Assembly (NCBI GenBank): GCA_030849965.1
Contig: JAVDKL010000004.1
Location: 62,001-126,000, forward strand
Length of the DNA stretch: 64,000 bases
From: Schauerella fraxinea
GTDB lineage: Bacteria; Pseudomonadota; Gammaproteobacteria; Burkholderiales; Burkholderiaceae_B
Direction of reading: 5' to 3'
The notes beneath the pieces are model-generated. The model was not told where the DNA came from, did not search any database, and worked only from the letters and a program-made list of their open reading frames with translations. Of the stretch, positions 8,631-16,984 are shown piece after piece (position 1 is the stretch's first letter; each line of letters opens with the position of its first letter). Position numbers and translations under genes: made by a program.

Positions 8631-8715
8631 TGGTGCCCAGAAGAGGACTCGAACCTCCACACCTTGCGGCACACGGACCTGAACCGTGCGCGTCTACCAA
8701 TTCCGCCACCTGGGC
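8631..8715 (-). tRNA. tRNA-Leu (anticodon CAG), copy 1
   Basis: 85-nt class II tRNA. On the minus strand it begins GCCCAGGTGGCGGAATTGG, has anticodon loop sequence around CAG between CACGGTT and GTCCGTG, a long variable arm, T-loop GGTTCGAGTCC and an encoded CCA. The acceptor stem contains one G-T pair (GCCCAGG with TCTGGGC), unlike copy 2. It decodes CUG. Confidence 0.95.
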
Positions 8716-8759
8716 ACTGCTTCTATCGCGTCGTTACTGCTTTGCGCGACAGAGGCGAG

Positions 8760-8788
8760 ATTATGCTGGCTTTTTTAAAAATGCGCAA
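8760..8788 (-). promoter_or_regulatory. Sigma-70 promoter of tRNA-Leu copy 1
   Basis: On the minus strand TTGCGC (8788-8783), a 17-bp A/T-rich spacer and CATAAT (8765-8760) precede the mature tRNA 5' end by about 45 nt. It therefore has its own promoter rather than depending on copy 2. Confidence 0.65.
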
Positions 8789-9221
8789 GTCGATTTGCGG
8801 GTTGGGTATTTTGTGGCGTTTTGGCGCCGCTGACGAGGCCGACGGTTCGGTGGATTCTGCATCATGGAGGGTTGGGGCGGCGTGCGATCAGCGATGCGCG
8901 CGCGCCGGACCGAGCGGTGCCGGCGTGCTACGAATCAGACGGCATGGCGGCCAGCAAACACAACGTCGCTCGGCATGATTGGAAAATGCGCGACTCGGGC
9001 GCCAAAAAGCAAAATGCCCAACATCGAAAAGTCGTTGTTGGGCAAAGCTGATACTTGGACCGACATGCAGTGAGGGAGATCGACCTGCCTGGCAGCGACA
9101 GCGGAGAGTTGACACCGATCATCGACTGCTGACCAACGACCACCAATCCGTGACAATTGCTGCATTGCAATCAAAACCGGGAAATTGCCTAAGCAAATGG
9201 AGATTTTGATTTAGAATTCTG
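8789..9221. other. Spacer between tRNA-Leu copies, no gene seen
   Basis: The two tRNA-Leu genes are separated by 506 bp. Apart from the copy-1 promoter and a terminator-like hairpin at 9004-9044, I see no supported coding region: open frames here are short, Arg/Ser-rich and lack ribosome binding sites. Confidence 0.6.
9004..9044 (-). terminator. Terminator downstream of tRNA-Leu copy 2
   Basis: On the minus strand TGCCCAACAACGA pairs, with one mismatch, with TCGATGTTGGGCA over a CTTT loop, followed by TTTTGCTTTTTGG. It lies about 180 nt past the tRNA 3' end. Confidence 0.65.
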
Positions 9222-9306
9222 TGGTGCCCAGGAGAGGACTCGAACCTCCACACCTTGCGGCACACGGACCTGAACCGTGCGCGTCTACCAATTCCGCCAC
9301 CTGGGC
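9222..9306 (-). tRNA. tRNA-Leu (anticodon CAG), copy 2
   Basis: 85 nt and identical to copy 1 except in the 3' half of the acceptor stem, where CCTGGGC replaces TCTGGGC, giving full pairing with GCCCAGG. Encoded CCA, anticodon CAG. The two copies are in the same orientation with ends 506 bp apart, suggesting an old local duplication. Confidence 0.95.
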
Positions 9307-9552
9307 ACTGCGATCAAGATGTCATGAAAAGCAGCTTAAATCTCAATCTTGCCGCACCACTTTTCCAGTGCAACGCCGGGTGACTTTTTCTTCGACTCGT
9401 TTGTGAGTCGTGTCATCCAGCACTGATAAGAAAGGTAGAAAGTGCGGTAGATAGGTACCGGTATATAGGTACTAAGCCAGCAATCTGCGACAATGCGATC
9501 TACTAACTGCAGCGCTCACTCTGGGGTAATCCACAGAAGACGTGCATTATAA

Positions 9553-12045
9553 ATGGAACTTTCAGTTTTGGCAAAACGATCAAATAGCGAATCCAATAAC
9601 AAACGATCCCCAGTCTTGCCGACTACTCCCGTCGATTTCGACCCCGATGTGCCCAGTCGGGAAGCGATCCTCGATGCCTTGCGAAGCGCCGGCTCACCGT
9701 TGTCTCCGGTCGAATTGGCCGAACGCATGGGCATCACTCGCGATGCGACGCAAGTCGGTTTCGACCGTCGGTTAAACGCCATGGAGCGCGATGGGCAATT
9801 GATGCCCAACCGCAAAGGCGTGTTGCTCTTGGCCAACAAACTCGATTTCATCGCCGGCAAGGTACAAGGCCACCGGGATGGTTTTGGGTTTCTTCTGCGC
9901 GATGACGGTGGAAAGGATTTCTTTCTATCGCCGCGCGAAATGCTCAAGGTTTTGCATGGTGACCGCGTGCTGGTCAAGCCTTCGGGCGAATATCGCGGCA
10001 AGCCTGAGGCGACGATTGTCGAAGTGTTGGAGCGGCGCACCAACCGCTTGGTGGGTCGCTTGTTGCACGAGCGTGGCCTGTCGATCGTGGTGCCGGAAGA
10101 TCAGCGCATCAAGCACGACATTCTGATTCCGCCCAGCGAAACCAACGGGGCGCAGCACGGGCAGGTGGTCACGGTCGATATTCTCGAGCAGCCCACGCGC
10201 CACACGCAGCCCATGGGCCGCGTATCGGAAGTGCTGGGCGAGATCGACGATCCCGGCATGGAAATCGAAATCGCCGTGCGCAAGTTCGATGTGCCGGTCG
10301 AGTTTTCAGAAGCCGCGCGCAAGCAGGCAGCACGCTTGCCGGATACCGTGCGCGATAGCGATCTGGATCAACGTATCGATTTGCGCGACGTGCCGTTCAT
10401 TACGATCGACGGCGAAGATGCGCGCGATTTCGATGATGCGGTGTATTGCGAAGCGGTGGAGTTGGGCACGGCCAAGCGCAAGCGTCCGGGTTGGCGTCTG
10501 CTGGTCGCCATTGCCGACGTGAGCCACTACGTGCAAGCGGGTGACGCGTTGGATGACGACGCCATCGAGCGCGGCACCAGCGTGTACTTTCCGCGCCGCG
10601 TAATTCCGATGTTGCCCGAAACGTTGTCAAACGGCTTGTGTTCGTTGAATCCGAACGTCGATCGTCTCGTGCTCGTCTGCGATATGGTGATTCCGGCAAC
10701 GGGTGCCACAGCAGGCACCGTGTCGGCCTATCAGTTTTATAACGCGGTGATTCATTCGCACGCGCGCACGACTTACACCAATGTGTGGACGGCATTGCAG
10801 CAGCCGACCGGCCCGATGGCGCAAAGCATGAGTCATGTGCTGCCGCATATTCAGGACTTGTATTCGGTGTTTCAGGTCTTGCTGCAAGCGCGCAAGACGC
10901 GGGGCGCTATCGATTTCGATACGGTCGAAACCAAGATCGTGTGCAACGAACTCGGTCGCATCGAAAGCATTGTGCCGTCGGTACGCAACGATGCGCACAA
11001 GCTGATCGAAGAGTGCATGTTGTGTGCGAATACTTGCGCCGCGGATTTCATGACGCGCAGCAAGCACCCTGGGCTGTACCGCATTCACGAAGGCCCCACG
11101 CCCGAACGGTTGAAAGCGCTGCGTGAATTCCTGAAGGTGCAGGCGTTGTCGTTGGGGGGTGGTGCGGAGCCTACCGCTTCGGATTACGGCAAGTTGCTCG
11201 ATACCGTGCGAGCACGCCCGGATTATCAATTGCTGCAGACGATGTGCTTGCGCTCCATGCAGCAAGCCGTCTATAGCCCGGAAAACGTGGGCCACTTCGG
11301 CTTGTCCTATCCGGGATACACGCACTTCACCTCGCCGATTCGCCGTTATCCAGACTTGCTCACTCATCGCGTAATCAAGGCATTGCTCGCGGGCAAGCGT
11401 TATGTGCCCGATGTGGCGCAAGTGCCGGTGATCGTGGGCGATACGCAGAAAGAACACGAGCATGCGATCTGGGAAAAGCTCGGTCTGATCTTGTCGGCCA
11501 GCGAACGCCGCGCCGACGAAGCGTCGCGCGACGTCGAAGCCTGGCTCAAGTGCTGGTTCGTTAAGGAACGCGTGGGCGAAGACTTCAGCGGCACGGTGAC
11601 CGGTGTGACGACCTTCGGGATTTTCGTCACGCTCGATACCTTGCATGTGGAAGGGTTGGTGCATGTGTCCGAACTCGGCGGCGAGTACTTCCAGTTCAAC
11701 GAAGCCATGCACGAACTGCGTGGCGAACGCACCGGCATGCGCTATCGCTTGACCGACAAGGTGCAGGTTCAGGTTGCGCGCGTTGACCTGGAAGCGCGCC
11801 GTATCGAGTTCAGGTTGGTGGAAGGCACGAGCTTCGACGCATTGCGCAAGCAGGCCGCTCGCGGTCCCGATGATGCACCGCGCCGGGTAAAGAAGGCGGC
11901 GGCGCCCAAGCCGGCAGCACTGAAGGGATCGACGTCCAGCGAGCGCCGGGCGCAGGCCAAGCGCGAGGGTTCGGCCAGTGTGAAACGCGAGGCGGTCGCC
12001 AAGCGCGCGGCGGCCGGACCGAAGGGCCCGCGCAAGCGGCGCTGA
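9553..12045 (+). CDS. rnr: Ribonuclease R
   Basis: 3'-to-5' processive exoribonuclease of the RNB family that degrades structured RNA and takes part in rRNA and mRNA quality control. 830 aa: N-terminal winged-helix region (about 35-95), cold-shock domains (about 95-250), RNB catalytic domain with the Mg-binding Asp cluster IDGEDARDFDDA at about 285-296, S1 domain (about 672-755; SGTVTGVTTFGIFVTLDTL), then a Lys/Arg/Ala-rich tail (757-830). Length matches RNase R rather than RNase II. An in-frame TAA directly precedes the ATG and no clear RBS is visible; CATTATAA abuts the start, so a near-leaderless mRNA or a slightly later start is possible. rlmB follows 62 bp on, a pairing also seen in enterobacteria. 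Confidence 0.96.
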   Translation: MELSVLAKRSNSESNNKRSPVLPTTPVDFDPDVPSREAILDALRSAGSPLSPVELAERMGITRDATQVGFDRRLNAMERDGQLMPNRKGVLLLANKLDFIAGKVQGHRDGFGFLLRDDGGKDFFLSPREMLKVLHGDRVLVKPSGEYRGKPEATIVEVLERRTNRLVGRLLHERGLSIVVPEDQRIKHDILIPPSETNGAQHGQVVTVDILEQPTRHTQPMGRVSEVLGEIDDPGMEIEIAVRKFDVPVEFSEAARKQAARLPDTVRDSDLDQRIDLRDVPFITIDGEDARDFDDAVYCEAVELGTAKRKRPGWRLLVAIADVSHYVQAGDALDDDAIERGTSVYFPRRVIPMLPETLSNGLCSLNPNVDRLVLVCDMVIPATGATAGTVSAYQFYNAVIHSHARTTYTNVWTALQQPTGPMAQSMSHVLPHIQDLYSVFQVLLQARKTRGAIDFDTVETKIVCNELGRIESIVPSVRNDAHKLIEECMLCANTCAADFMTRSKHPGLYRIHEGPTPERLKALREFLKVQALSLGGGAEPTASDYGKLLDTVRARPDYQLLQTMCLRSMQQAVYSPENVGHFGLSYPGYTHFTSPIRRYPDLLTHRVIKALLAGKRYVPDVAQVPVIVGDTQKEHEHAIWEKLGLILSASERRADEASRDVEAWLKCWFVKERVGEDFSGTVTGVTTFGIFVTLDTLHVEGLVHVSELGGEYFQFNEAMHELRGERTGMRYRLTDKVQVQVARVDLEARRIEFRLVEGTSFDALRKQAARGPDDAPRRVKKAAAPKPAALKGSTSSERRAQAKREGSASVKREAVAKRAAAGPKGPRKRR

Positions 12046-12107
12046 CGCAGGCGAGCGCGACCGGGTAAGATGTCGCGCTCGATTCGGGCTTTGTGAGGTT
12101 TTAACGT

Positions 12108-12845
12108 ATGGCGGCTACCCAGGTTCTCGCGGGTTTTCACGCGGTGGTGGCGCGCATGCGTCACGCACCCGATTCCATCAAGGATATTTATGTCGAGGCT
12201 TCGCGCCGCGACAAGCGCATGCAGTCGCTCATCGAGCAGGCTGAGCGCGCGGGCTGCAAGGTCCATCCCGTTCCCACCGAACGGCTGGACGGACTTGCGC
12301 GTGGAACCCGTCATCAAGGCGTGGTGGCATTGGCCGATGAGCGTCAGCTCGCGGTGGACATCGACGACGTGCTCGATGTGATCGAAGAACCCCCATTCTT
12401 GCTCATTCTCGACGGCGTCACCGATCCGCACAATCTGGGGGCGTGTCTGCGCTCGGCCGATGCGGCTGGCGTGCATGCCGTGATCGCACCGCGCGACCGT
12501 GCCGTGGGCTTGAACGCCACCGTGCAGCGCGTGGCATGTGGCGCTGCCGATACCGTGCCTTATTTGATGGTCACCAATCTTGCGCGCACGATGCGTGCGC
12601 TCAAGGATCGGGGCGTCTGGTTGGTGGGTACGGACGATCAGGCCGAGTCCAGCATGCATCAGGTCGACGGCCGTCAGCCCATGGCTTGGGTGATGGGCGC
12701 AGAGGGCGAGGGCATGCGCCGCTTGACGCGCGAAACCTGCGATCAACTCGTCAACATCCCGATGCGCGGATCAGTCGAAAGCTTGAACGTTTCCGTCGCC
12801 AGCGCCGTGTGCCTCTTCGAGACGGTGCGTCAACGTCACGCGTGA
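12108..12845 (+). CDS. rlmB: 23S rRNA (guanosine-2'-O-)-methyltransferase RlmB
   Basis: 245-aa SPOUT-class methyltransferase that 2'-O-methylates a G in the peptidyl-transferase region of 23S rRNA (G2251 in E. coli). An N-terminal substrate-binding domain (about 1-75, with [11 protein letters not shown]) is followed by the SpoU/TrmH fold. Its three motifs are visible: [29 protein letters not shown] and [18 protein letters not shown], the last two forming the trefoil-knot SAM site. Lies 62 bp after rnr on the same strand and is probably co-transcribed with it. Confidence 0.95.
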   Translation: MAATQVLAGFHAVVARMRHAPDSIKDIYVEASRRDKRMQSLIEQAERAGCKVHPVPTERLDGLARGTRHQGVVALADERQLAVDIDDVLDVIEEPPFLLILDGVTDPHNLGACLRSADAAGVHAVIAPRDRAVGLNATVQRVACGAADTVPYLMVTNLARTMRALKDRGVWLVGTDDQAESSMHQVDGRQPMAWVMGAEGEGMRRLTRETCDQLVNIPMRGSVESLNVSVASAVCLFETVRQRHA

Positions 12846-12892
12846 TCGGCATCCTCACATTTTCTAAGCTTCTTTCGTACGGGTAAAACGTC

Positions 12893-14149
12893 ATGTCTAC
12901 CGACACGCCGCGCAACGGCTTCACCACGACCATTCTGCATTCCGATCGGCGTCACGACGTCGAGCACGGCGCGGTGCACAAGCCCATGCATACGTCGTCG
13001 GAGTTCGCTTACGACGACGCGCGCGAGCTTGCCGCAGTGTTCCAAGGCAAGGCCGGCTTTACTTATTCGCGGCAGGGCACGCCCACCACCACGGCGTTGG
13101 AGCGCAAGCTCTCGCAGATGGAAGGCGGTGACGGCACGGTGACGTTCTCGACCGGGATGGCGGCGCTTACCGGCATCTTCGTGAGTCTGTTGCGTCACGG
13201 CGATCACTTGGTGTGCAGTCAGTTCATCTTCGGCAATACGAACAGCCTGCTTGGCACGTTGATGACGTTGGGTGTGGAAATCACGTTTGTGGATGCCACC
13301 GATGTTGAGCAGGTGCGCGCGGCTGTGCGTCCCGATACGAAGATGGTGTTTGTTGAAACGATCGCGAATCCGGGCACGCAGGTCGCCGATCTGGCGGCCA
13401 TCGGCACCCTGTGCCGCGAGCAAAACCTGATCTATGTGATTGACGGTACGCTCACCTCACCTTGGATGTTCCGCGGCAAGGATGTGGGCGCGGCATTCGT
13501 CATGAACTCGCTCTCCAAATATATCGGTGGTCATGGCCATGCGTTGGGCGGCTCGGTTACCGACACGGGCGTCTACGATTGGCAGGGTAACGATCGGATT
13601 TACGACGCTTATCGCAAGGGACCGTCGACGTCCTGGGGCTTGACGCAGATCAAGAAGAAGGGCCTGCGCGACATGGGTGGCACGTTGGCGGCCGAGCCGG
13701 CGCACCGCATCGCGGTCGGTGCCGAGACGCTATCGTTGCGACTGGAAAAGCACTGCACCAATGCGATGGCGCTCGCGCGCTTCCTGCAGGCGCATCCCGG
13801 AGTGTCGAAGGTGTCGTATCCAGGGCTTGAGGATCACCCGCAACATGCGCGTGCCAAGGCGCTGTTCGATGATCGCTACGGTGGATTATTGGGCGTCGAA
13901 TTGGCCGACGGCATCGATTGCTTTGATTTTCTAAATGCGTTGAGAGTCGTCATTTTGGCAACGCATTTAGGCGATACCCGGACGTTGGCTTTGCCTGCGG
14001 CGCACACGATCTATTACGAGATGGGCGCAGAGCGACGTAAGCAAATGGGTATCGGCGATAGTTTCCTTCGGGTTTCCGTGGGTATCGAAGATGAGGCGGA
14101 TCTGATTCACGATTTTGATCAGGCGCTGAATCGTTGTATGGGTCGTTGA
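12893..14149 (+). CDS. Cys/Met-metabolism PLP-dependent enzyme (cystathionine gamma-synthase family)
   Basis: 418-aa fold-type I PLP enzyme. The cofactor Lys is K209 in MNSLSKYIGGHGHALGG; the PLP-nitrogen Asp is D184 in YVIDGTLTSP; SRQGTPTTTALE and FSTGMAALTG are the conserved N-terminal blocks. Homologues include cystathionine gamma-synthases, O-acyl-homoserine sulfhydrylases and methionine gamma-lyases, which cannot be separated by eye. The DGT in place of the common DNT and the C-terminus (HTIYYEMGAERRKQMG) mark a Burkholderiales subgroup usually annotated just as cystathionine gamma-synthase family. Stands 47 bp after rlmB, so it may share that transcript. Cytoplasmic sulfur amino-acid metabolism is the likely role. 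Confidence 0.85.
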   Translation: MSTDTPRNGFTTTILHSDRRHDVEHGAVHKPMHTSSEFAYDDARELAAVFQGKAGFTYSRQGTPTTTALERKLSQMEGGDGTVTFSTGMAALTGIFVSLLRHGDHLVCSQFIFGNTNSLLGTLMTLGVEITFVDATDVEQVRAAVRPDTKMVFVETIANPGTQVADLAAIGTLCREQNLIYVIDGTLTSPWMFRGKDVGAAFVMNSLSKYIGGHGHALGGSVTDTGVYDWQGNDRIYDAYRKGPSTSWGLTQIKKKGLRDMGGTLAAEPAHRIAVGAETLSLRLEKHCTNAMALARFLQAHPGVSKVSYPGLEDHPQHARAKALFDDRYGGLLGVELADGIDCFDFLNALRVVILATHLGDTRTLALPAAHTIYYEMGAERRKQMGIGDSFLRVSVGIEDEADLIHDFDQALNRCMGR

Positions 14150-14184
14150 GCCAGCATTTACGCGGCTTGACGTCGCATTTTCGC

Positions 14185-14215
14185 TTGACAGCGCCGGATG
14201 GCGCGTGCCTAATAC
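14185..14215 (+). promoter_or_regulatory. Candidate sigma-70 promoter of hupB
   Basis: A perfect -35 TTGACA (14185-14190) is followed by TAATAC (14210-14215), or CTAATA one base earlier with an 18-bp spacer. This would give a leader of about 175 nt before the HU start codon. The rest of 14150-14396 has no other visible feature. Confidence 0.5.
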
Positions 14216-14396
14216 ACCCCTGCGTCGCTTGAGGACATTGGCCGAATGGTTGGTGATCTCCAAGCGGCGCAGCAGTTTAGATATTGTGCTTTGTCGCGCA
14301 AATCGCATTTCTTTATGCTGTTCGAACGTATGTCGGGTGGGTTGCGCGCTGCGGGCCCGCTCAATGCGCCTACTACCTTGTGAGGGGTAACTCTTA

Positions 14397-14669
14397 ATGA
14401 ACAAAACCGAACTTATCGACCACATCGCGGCTAAAGCCGATATTTCCAAAGCCGCTGCCGGCCGCTCGCTGGACGCGCTGATCGGCGCCGTCAAGACGAC
14501 GCTGAAGAAAGGCAATACCGTGACTTTGGTTGGTTTCGGCACGTTCGCCGTCACCGCGCGCGCTGCCCGTACCGGCCGCAACCCGCGCACCGGCGAAACG
14601 ATCAAGATCAAGAAAGCCAAGGTGCCGAAGTTCCGTCCGGGCAAGGCTCTGAAAGACGCCGTCAACTAA
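14397..14669 (+). CDS. hupB: DNA-binding protein HU
   Basis: 90-aa histone-like protein that bends and compacts DNA non-specifically as a dimer. The signature is complete: N-terminal helices [20 protein letters not shown], the GFGTF turn, the beta-arm with RNPRTGE and conserved Pro at the tip, and the C-terminal [13 protein letters not shown] helix. AGGGG precedes the ATG. It stands alone with its own candidate promoter. Downstream come a palindromic promoter, a micro-ORF and tRNA-Val. Confidence 0.97.
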   Translation: MNKTELIDHIAAKADISKAAAGRSLDALIGAVKTTLKKGNTVTLVGFGTFAVTARAARTGRNPRTGETIKIKKAKVPKFRPGKALKDAVN

Positions 14670-14720
14670 ATTGACGCTGTCGCGATCCACGGCGCTGTCG
14701 TGGCATCGCACACTTGGCAT

Positions 14721-14759
14721 TTGCTCAAGTCCGCGCGGCTCGTTATAATGCGAGCCGCG
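14721..14759 (+). promoter_or_regulatory. Promoter with palindromic -10 region upstream of tRNA-Val
   Basis: TTGCTC (14721-14726), 17-bp spacer, TATAAT (14744-14749). The -10 lies inside a perfect 9-bp inverted repeat, CGCGGCTCG (14734-14742) and CGAGCCGCG (14751-14759), with an 8-nt loop. The transcript would start near 14757 and run through the micro-ORF into tRNA-Val at 14961. Confidence 0.6.
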
Positions 14760-14802
14760 TTGCTTTCCAGGGAACTGGATTGCAGGGTAGATAAGTAAAG
14801 AA

Positions 14803-14952
14803 GTGGTAGAAGAAGTTGAAATAGCAGTTGCAGCAGCTGAAGTAATGGATGTTGAAGTAAAAGAAGTTGAAGTAGAAAGCAAGGCAGAGTCAGTGGCCTT
14901 GGGTAGCGCAGGCAAGCGTTGCCACTGCAGCGTTGGAAGCGCTGCGAATTAG
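14803..14952 (+). CDS. Possible V/E-rich micro-ORF (49 aa) before tRNA-Val
   Basis: An open frame from TAG at 14788 to TAG at 14950 encodes an alternating Val/Glu/Ala/Lys segment (EVVEEVEIAVAAAEV, then DVEVKEVEVESKAES) and a short tail with two Cys (KRCHCSVGS). A GTG at 14803 (49 aa) or ATG at 14845 (35 aa) could start it; neither has a strong RBS. The DNA is a degenerate GAAGTTGAAGTA repeat, which makes Val/Glu codons in this frame by itself, so coding status is uncertain. It ends 8 nt before tRNA-Val, on the transcript from the palindromic promoter. The alternative is a purine-rich tRNA leader with no protein. Confidence 0.3.
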   Translation: MVEEVEIAVAAAEVMDVEVKEVEVESKAESVALGSAGKRCHCSVGSAAN

Positions 14953-14960
14953 AAGCACTT

Positions 14961-15036
14961 GGGTGCTTAGCTCAGTTGGTAGAGCGGCGCCTTTACACGG
15001 CGTAGGTCGGGGGTTCGAGCCCCTCAGCACCCACCA
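14961..15036 (+). tRNA. tRNA-Val (anticodon TAC)
   Basis: 76 nt. Acceptor GGGTGCT pairs with AGCACCC, the D-arm reads GCTCAGTTGGTAGAGC, anticodon stem GCGCC/GGCGT flanks TTTACAC (anticodon TAC), T-arm GGGGGTTCGAGCCCCTC, and CCA is encoded. Followed at once by a strong terminator. Confidence 0.97.
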
Positions 15037-15042
15037 ATACTA

Positions 15043-15080
15043 AACCCCGTCGGTTGGCGTCACGCCCCGACGGGGTTTTT
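15043..15080 (+). terminator. Terminator of tRNA-Val
   Basis: AACCCCGTCGG pairs with CCGACGGGGTT over a 13-nt loop and is followed by TTTCGTTTTG, 6 nt past the tRNA CCA. Between it and tonB (15081-15312) I see only the Fur-like site. Confidence 0.9.
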
Positions 15081-15202
15081 CGTTTTGTGGCCCGTTTGAT
15101 CAGCGAAGTGATCAGTCCCATCAGTGCTGGGGTCGCTTCACATCTCGCACAGTGCAGCGCAGCAAGAAGAGGTTGGTCCGAGCCCTCAATTGACGATCGA
15201 TC

Positions 15203-15230
15203 TGCGAATAATTCCCATTTGAGTTATTAT
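15203..15230. promoter_or_regulatory. Fur-like operator upstream of tonB
   Basis: The AT-rich segment TGCGAATAATTCCCATTTG followed by AGTTATTAT resembles betaproteobacterial Fur boxes (GCGAATAATTNTCATTTG type, overlapping GATAAT-like hexamers). It lies about 85 bp upstream of tonB, where a ferric-uptake repressor site is expected. Judged by eye only. Confidence 0.55.
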
Positions 15231-15312
15231 GTCGGGCTTGAGCGCGTCTCCCTTTGTCTGTGACTGAGTCGATGGCGCGCGACATTTCCGTTCAATGGTT
15301 GCGCACTGATTC

Positions 15313-16155
15313 ATGCCTGAAGTCAAACAAGCCAGATACGCGTCTTCGAACGTCTCCAATGGGATTCGCATCGCGGCCATCGTGTCTGTGGTGGCTGCGC
15401 ACGCTGCGGCCGCCAGCCTGCTTTTCATGCAGCCCGAGGAACCGCCGGAGTTGCTCGAGCCCGAGGCCATCATGGTCAGCGTGATCGAAGCGCCGGTGCC
15501 GGAATTGGCGCAAGCGGTAGAGCCCGATCCGTCGCCGGTTGTGGAGCCGCCACCTGAAGTGGTGCCCGAGCCGCCGCCGCCCGAGCCGGAAGTTGAGCCA
15601 CCGCCACCCGAGCCCGAACCTGAAGTGGAGCCGGAACCCGAGCCTGAGCCGCCACCGCCTGTGGTCGAGAAGGCGCCGGAGCCCGCGCCCAAACCGAAGC
15701 CGCCTCCAAAGCCCAAACCGAAGCCAGTGCCCAAGCCCGTGCCGAAACCCGTCGAGCGCAAGCCTGAGCCTGCACCGCCGCCCCCACCGCCAGTGGCTTT
15801 GCCGCCGGGTGGTGTGCCGATGGGTGAGAAGCGCACGCAGGCGCCGCAGACCGCGCCGCAGCCGACCGAGCCACAGTTGGTGACTTCGGTGGAGTACCGC
15901 GGTTCACGGCCGTTGCCCACCTATCCCAACATCTCGCGCCGCTTGCGCGAAGAGGGGCGTGTGGTCGTGCTGGTGGACATCGATACCAATGGTGACGTGA
16001 GTCGCGCCACCATCGATACATCGTCGGGAATCGATCGCCTGGACGAGTCAGCGTTGGTTGCCGCGCGTAAAGCGCGCTTCAAACCGCTTACCCGTAACGG
16101 CGTCGCCTACCCGGCAAGAGCAAAATTACCCTTCGATTTCGTCATGAGGAACTGA
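15313..16155 (+). CDS. tonB: Energy transducer TonB
   Basis: 280-aa periplasm-spanning protein that passes proton-motive force from ExbB/ExbD to outer-membrane receptors. It has a cytoplasmic N-terminus, one membrane anchor (about 20-40, IAAIVSVVAAHAAAASLLF), a very long Pro/Glu then Pro/Lys repeat region (about 41-160), and a C-terminal TonB domain (about 195-280) with the typical YPNISRRLREEGRVVV and GIDRLDESALVAARKARFKP. ExbB starts 2 bp after its stop, so tonB-exbB-exbD form one operon. A Fur-like site upstream suggests iron repression. Confidence 0.96.
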   Translation: MPEVKQARYASSNVSNGIRIAAIVSVVAAHAAAASLLFMQPEEPPELLEPEAIMVSVIEAPVPELAQAVEPDPSPVVEPPPEVVPEPPPPEPEVEPPPPEPEPEVEPEPEPEPPPPVVEKAPEPAPKPKPPPKPKPKPVPKPVPKPVERKPEPAPPPPPPVALPPGGVPMGEKRTQAPQTAPQPTEPQLVTSVEYRGSRPLPTYPNISRRLREEGRVVVLVDIDTNGDVSRATIDTSSGIDRLDESALVAARKARFKPLTRNGVAYPARAKLPFDFVMRN

Positions 16156-16156
16156 G

Positions 16157-16984
16157 ATGTCCAACCTGATCAATCACGCCATGCTGCTGCTGGCACAAGT
16201 GAGTCCGGCCGCGCCCGCGGCCGCGGGTGGAGCAGCTCCGGCGGCTGTACCCGACATGGGGTTCATGCACTTTGTGGCGCAGAGCGATGCAGTGGGGAAG
16301 GGACTGTTTTTGGTCCTGATCCTGATGTCGCTGGTGTCGTGGTACCTGATTTTCGTCAAAGCGTTCAACAATATGCGCGTGCGCCGTCGCGCGTCTGACT
16401 TCCTGAACAAGTTCTGGAATGCCAGCTCGCTCGAGCAAGTCGAGAATGAAATCGCCACGCATGGCGCCGGCGATCCGTTTTCACATCTGGCCAGCCACGC
16501 CATGCACGCGCGCGATCACCATTCGCGTTATGGCGCCACCAAGCTCGAAGAAACCGGCTCCAACGGTGAGTTTGTGCAGCGTACGATGCGCAAAGTGATC
16601 GACGAAGAAACCGCGAAGCTCGAGAACGGGCTGACCGTGCTGGCCTCGGTGGGTTCGACGGCACCGTTCGTGGGTCTGTTCGGTACGGTGTGGGGCGTGT
16701 ATCACGCGCTGGTCAATATCGGCATGTCTGACGGCGTGACCATCAATCGTATTGCTGGTCCCGTGGGCGAAGCGTTGATCATGACCGGCTTGGGCCTGGC
16801 TGTCGCCATTCCCGCCGTGTTGGCCTACAACACCTTCGTGCGCAGCAATCGTGTGCTGCTTTCGCGTCTGGATGCGTATGCCCACGATCTGTTTGCCTTC
16901 CTGACCACCGGTGCGCAAGTCGCGGTGTCGGACGGCAAGGTGCGCGCTTTGGGCCGTAACGGCGCCAATCGAGGAGCCCAGTAA
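16157..16984 (+). CDS. exbB: TonB-system proton channel subunit ExbB
   Basis: 275-aa MotA/TolQ/ExbB-family inner-membrane protein that, with ExbD, forms the proton channel energising TonB. An Ala/Pro-rich N-terminal segment (about 10-35) precedes the first membrane segment (KGLFLVLILMSLVSWYLIF). A large cytoplasmic domain follows, then two C-terminal membrane helices with the family signature GSTAPFVGLFGTVWGVYHAL and EALIMTGLGLAVAIPAVLAYNTF. The 3' end overlaps the exbD start by one base, indicating translational coupling. Confidence 0.95.
   Translation: MSNLINHAMLLLAQVSPAAPAAAGGAAPAAVPDMGFMHFVAQSDAVGKGLFLVLILMSLVSWYLIFVKAFNNMRVRRRASDFLNKFWNASSLEQVENEIATHGAGDPFSHLASHAMHARDHHSRYGATKLEETGSNGEFVQRTMRKVIDEETAKLENGLTVLASVGSTAPFVGLFGTVWGVYHALVNIGMSDGVTINRIAGPVGEALIMTGLGLAVAIPAVLAYNTFVRSNRVLLSRLDAYAHDLFAFLTTGAQVAVSDGKVRALGRNGANRGAQ

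Noticed and set aside
8561-9209. Short plus-strand frames around the tRNA-Leu copies
   Set aside because: They read through tRNA genes and hairpins and repeat the same tRNA-derived peptide at both copies.
4915-9552. Genomic island or prophage
   Set aside because: The region is accessory-looking, but no integrase, transposase or att-type direct repeat apart from the tRNA copies themselves is visible.
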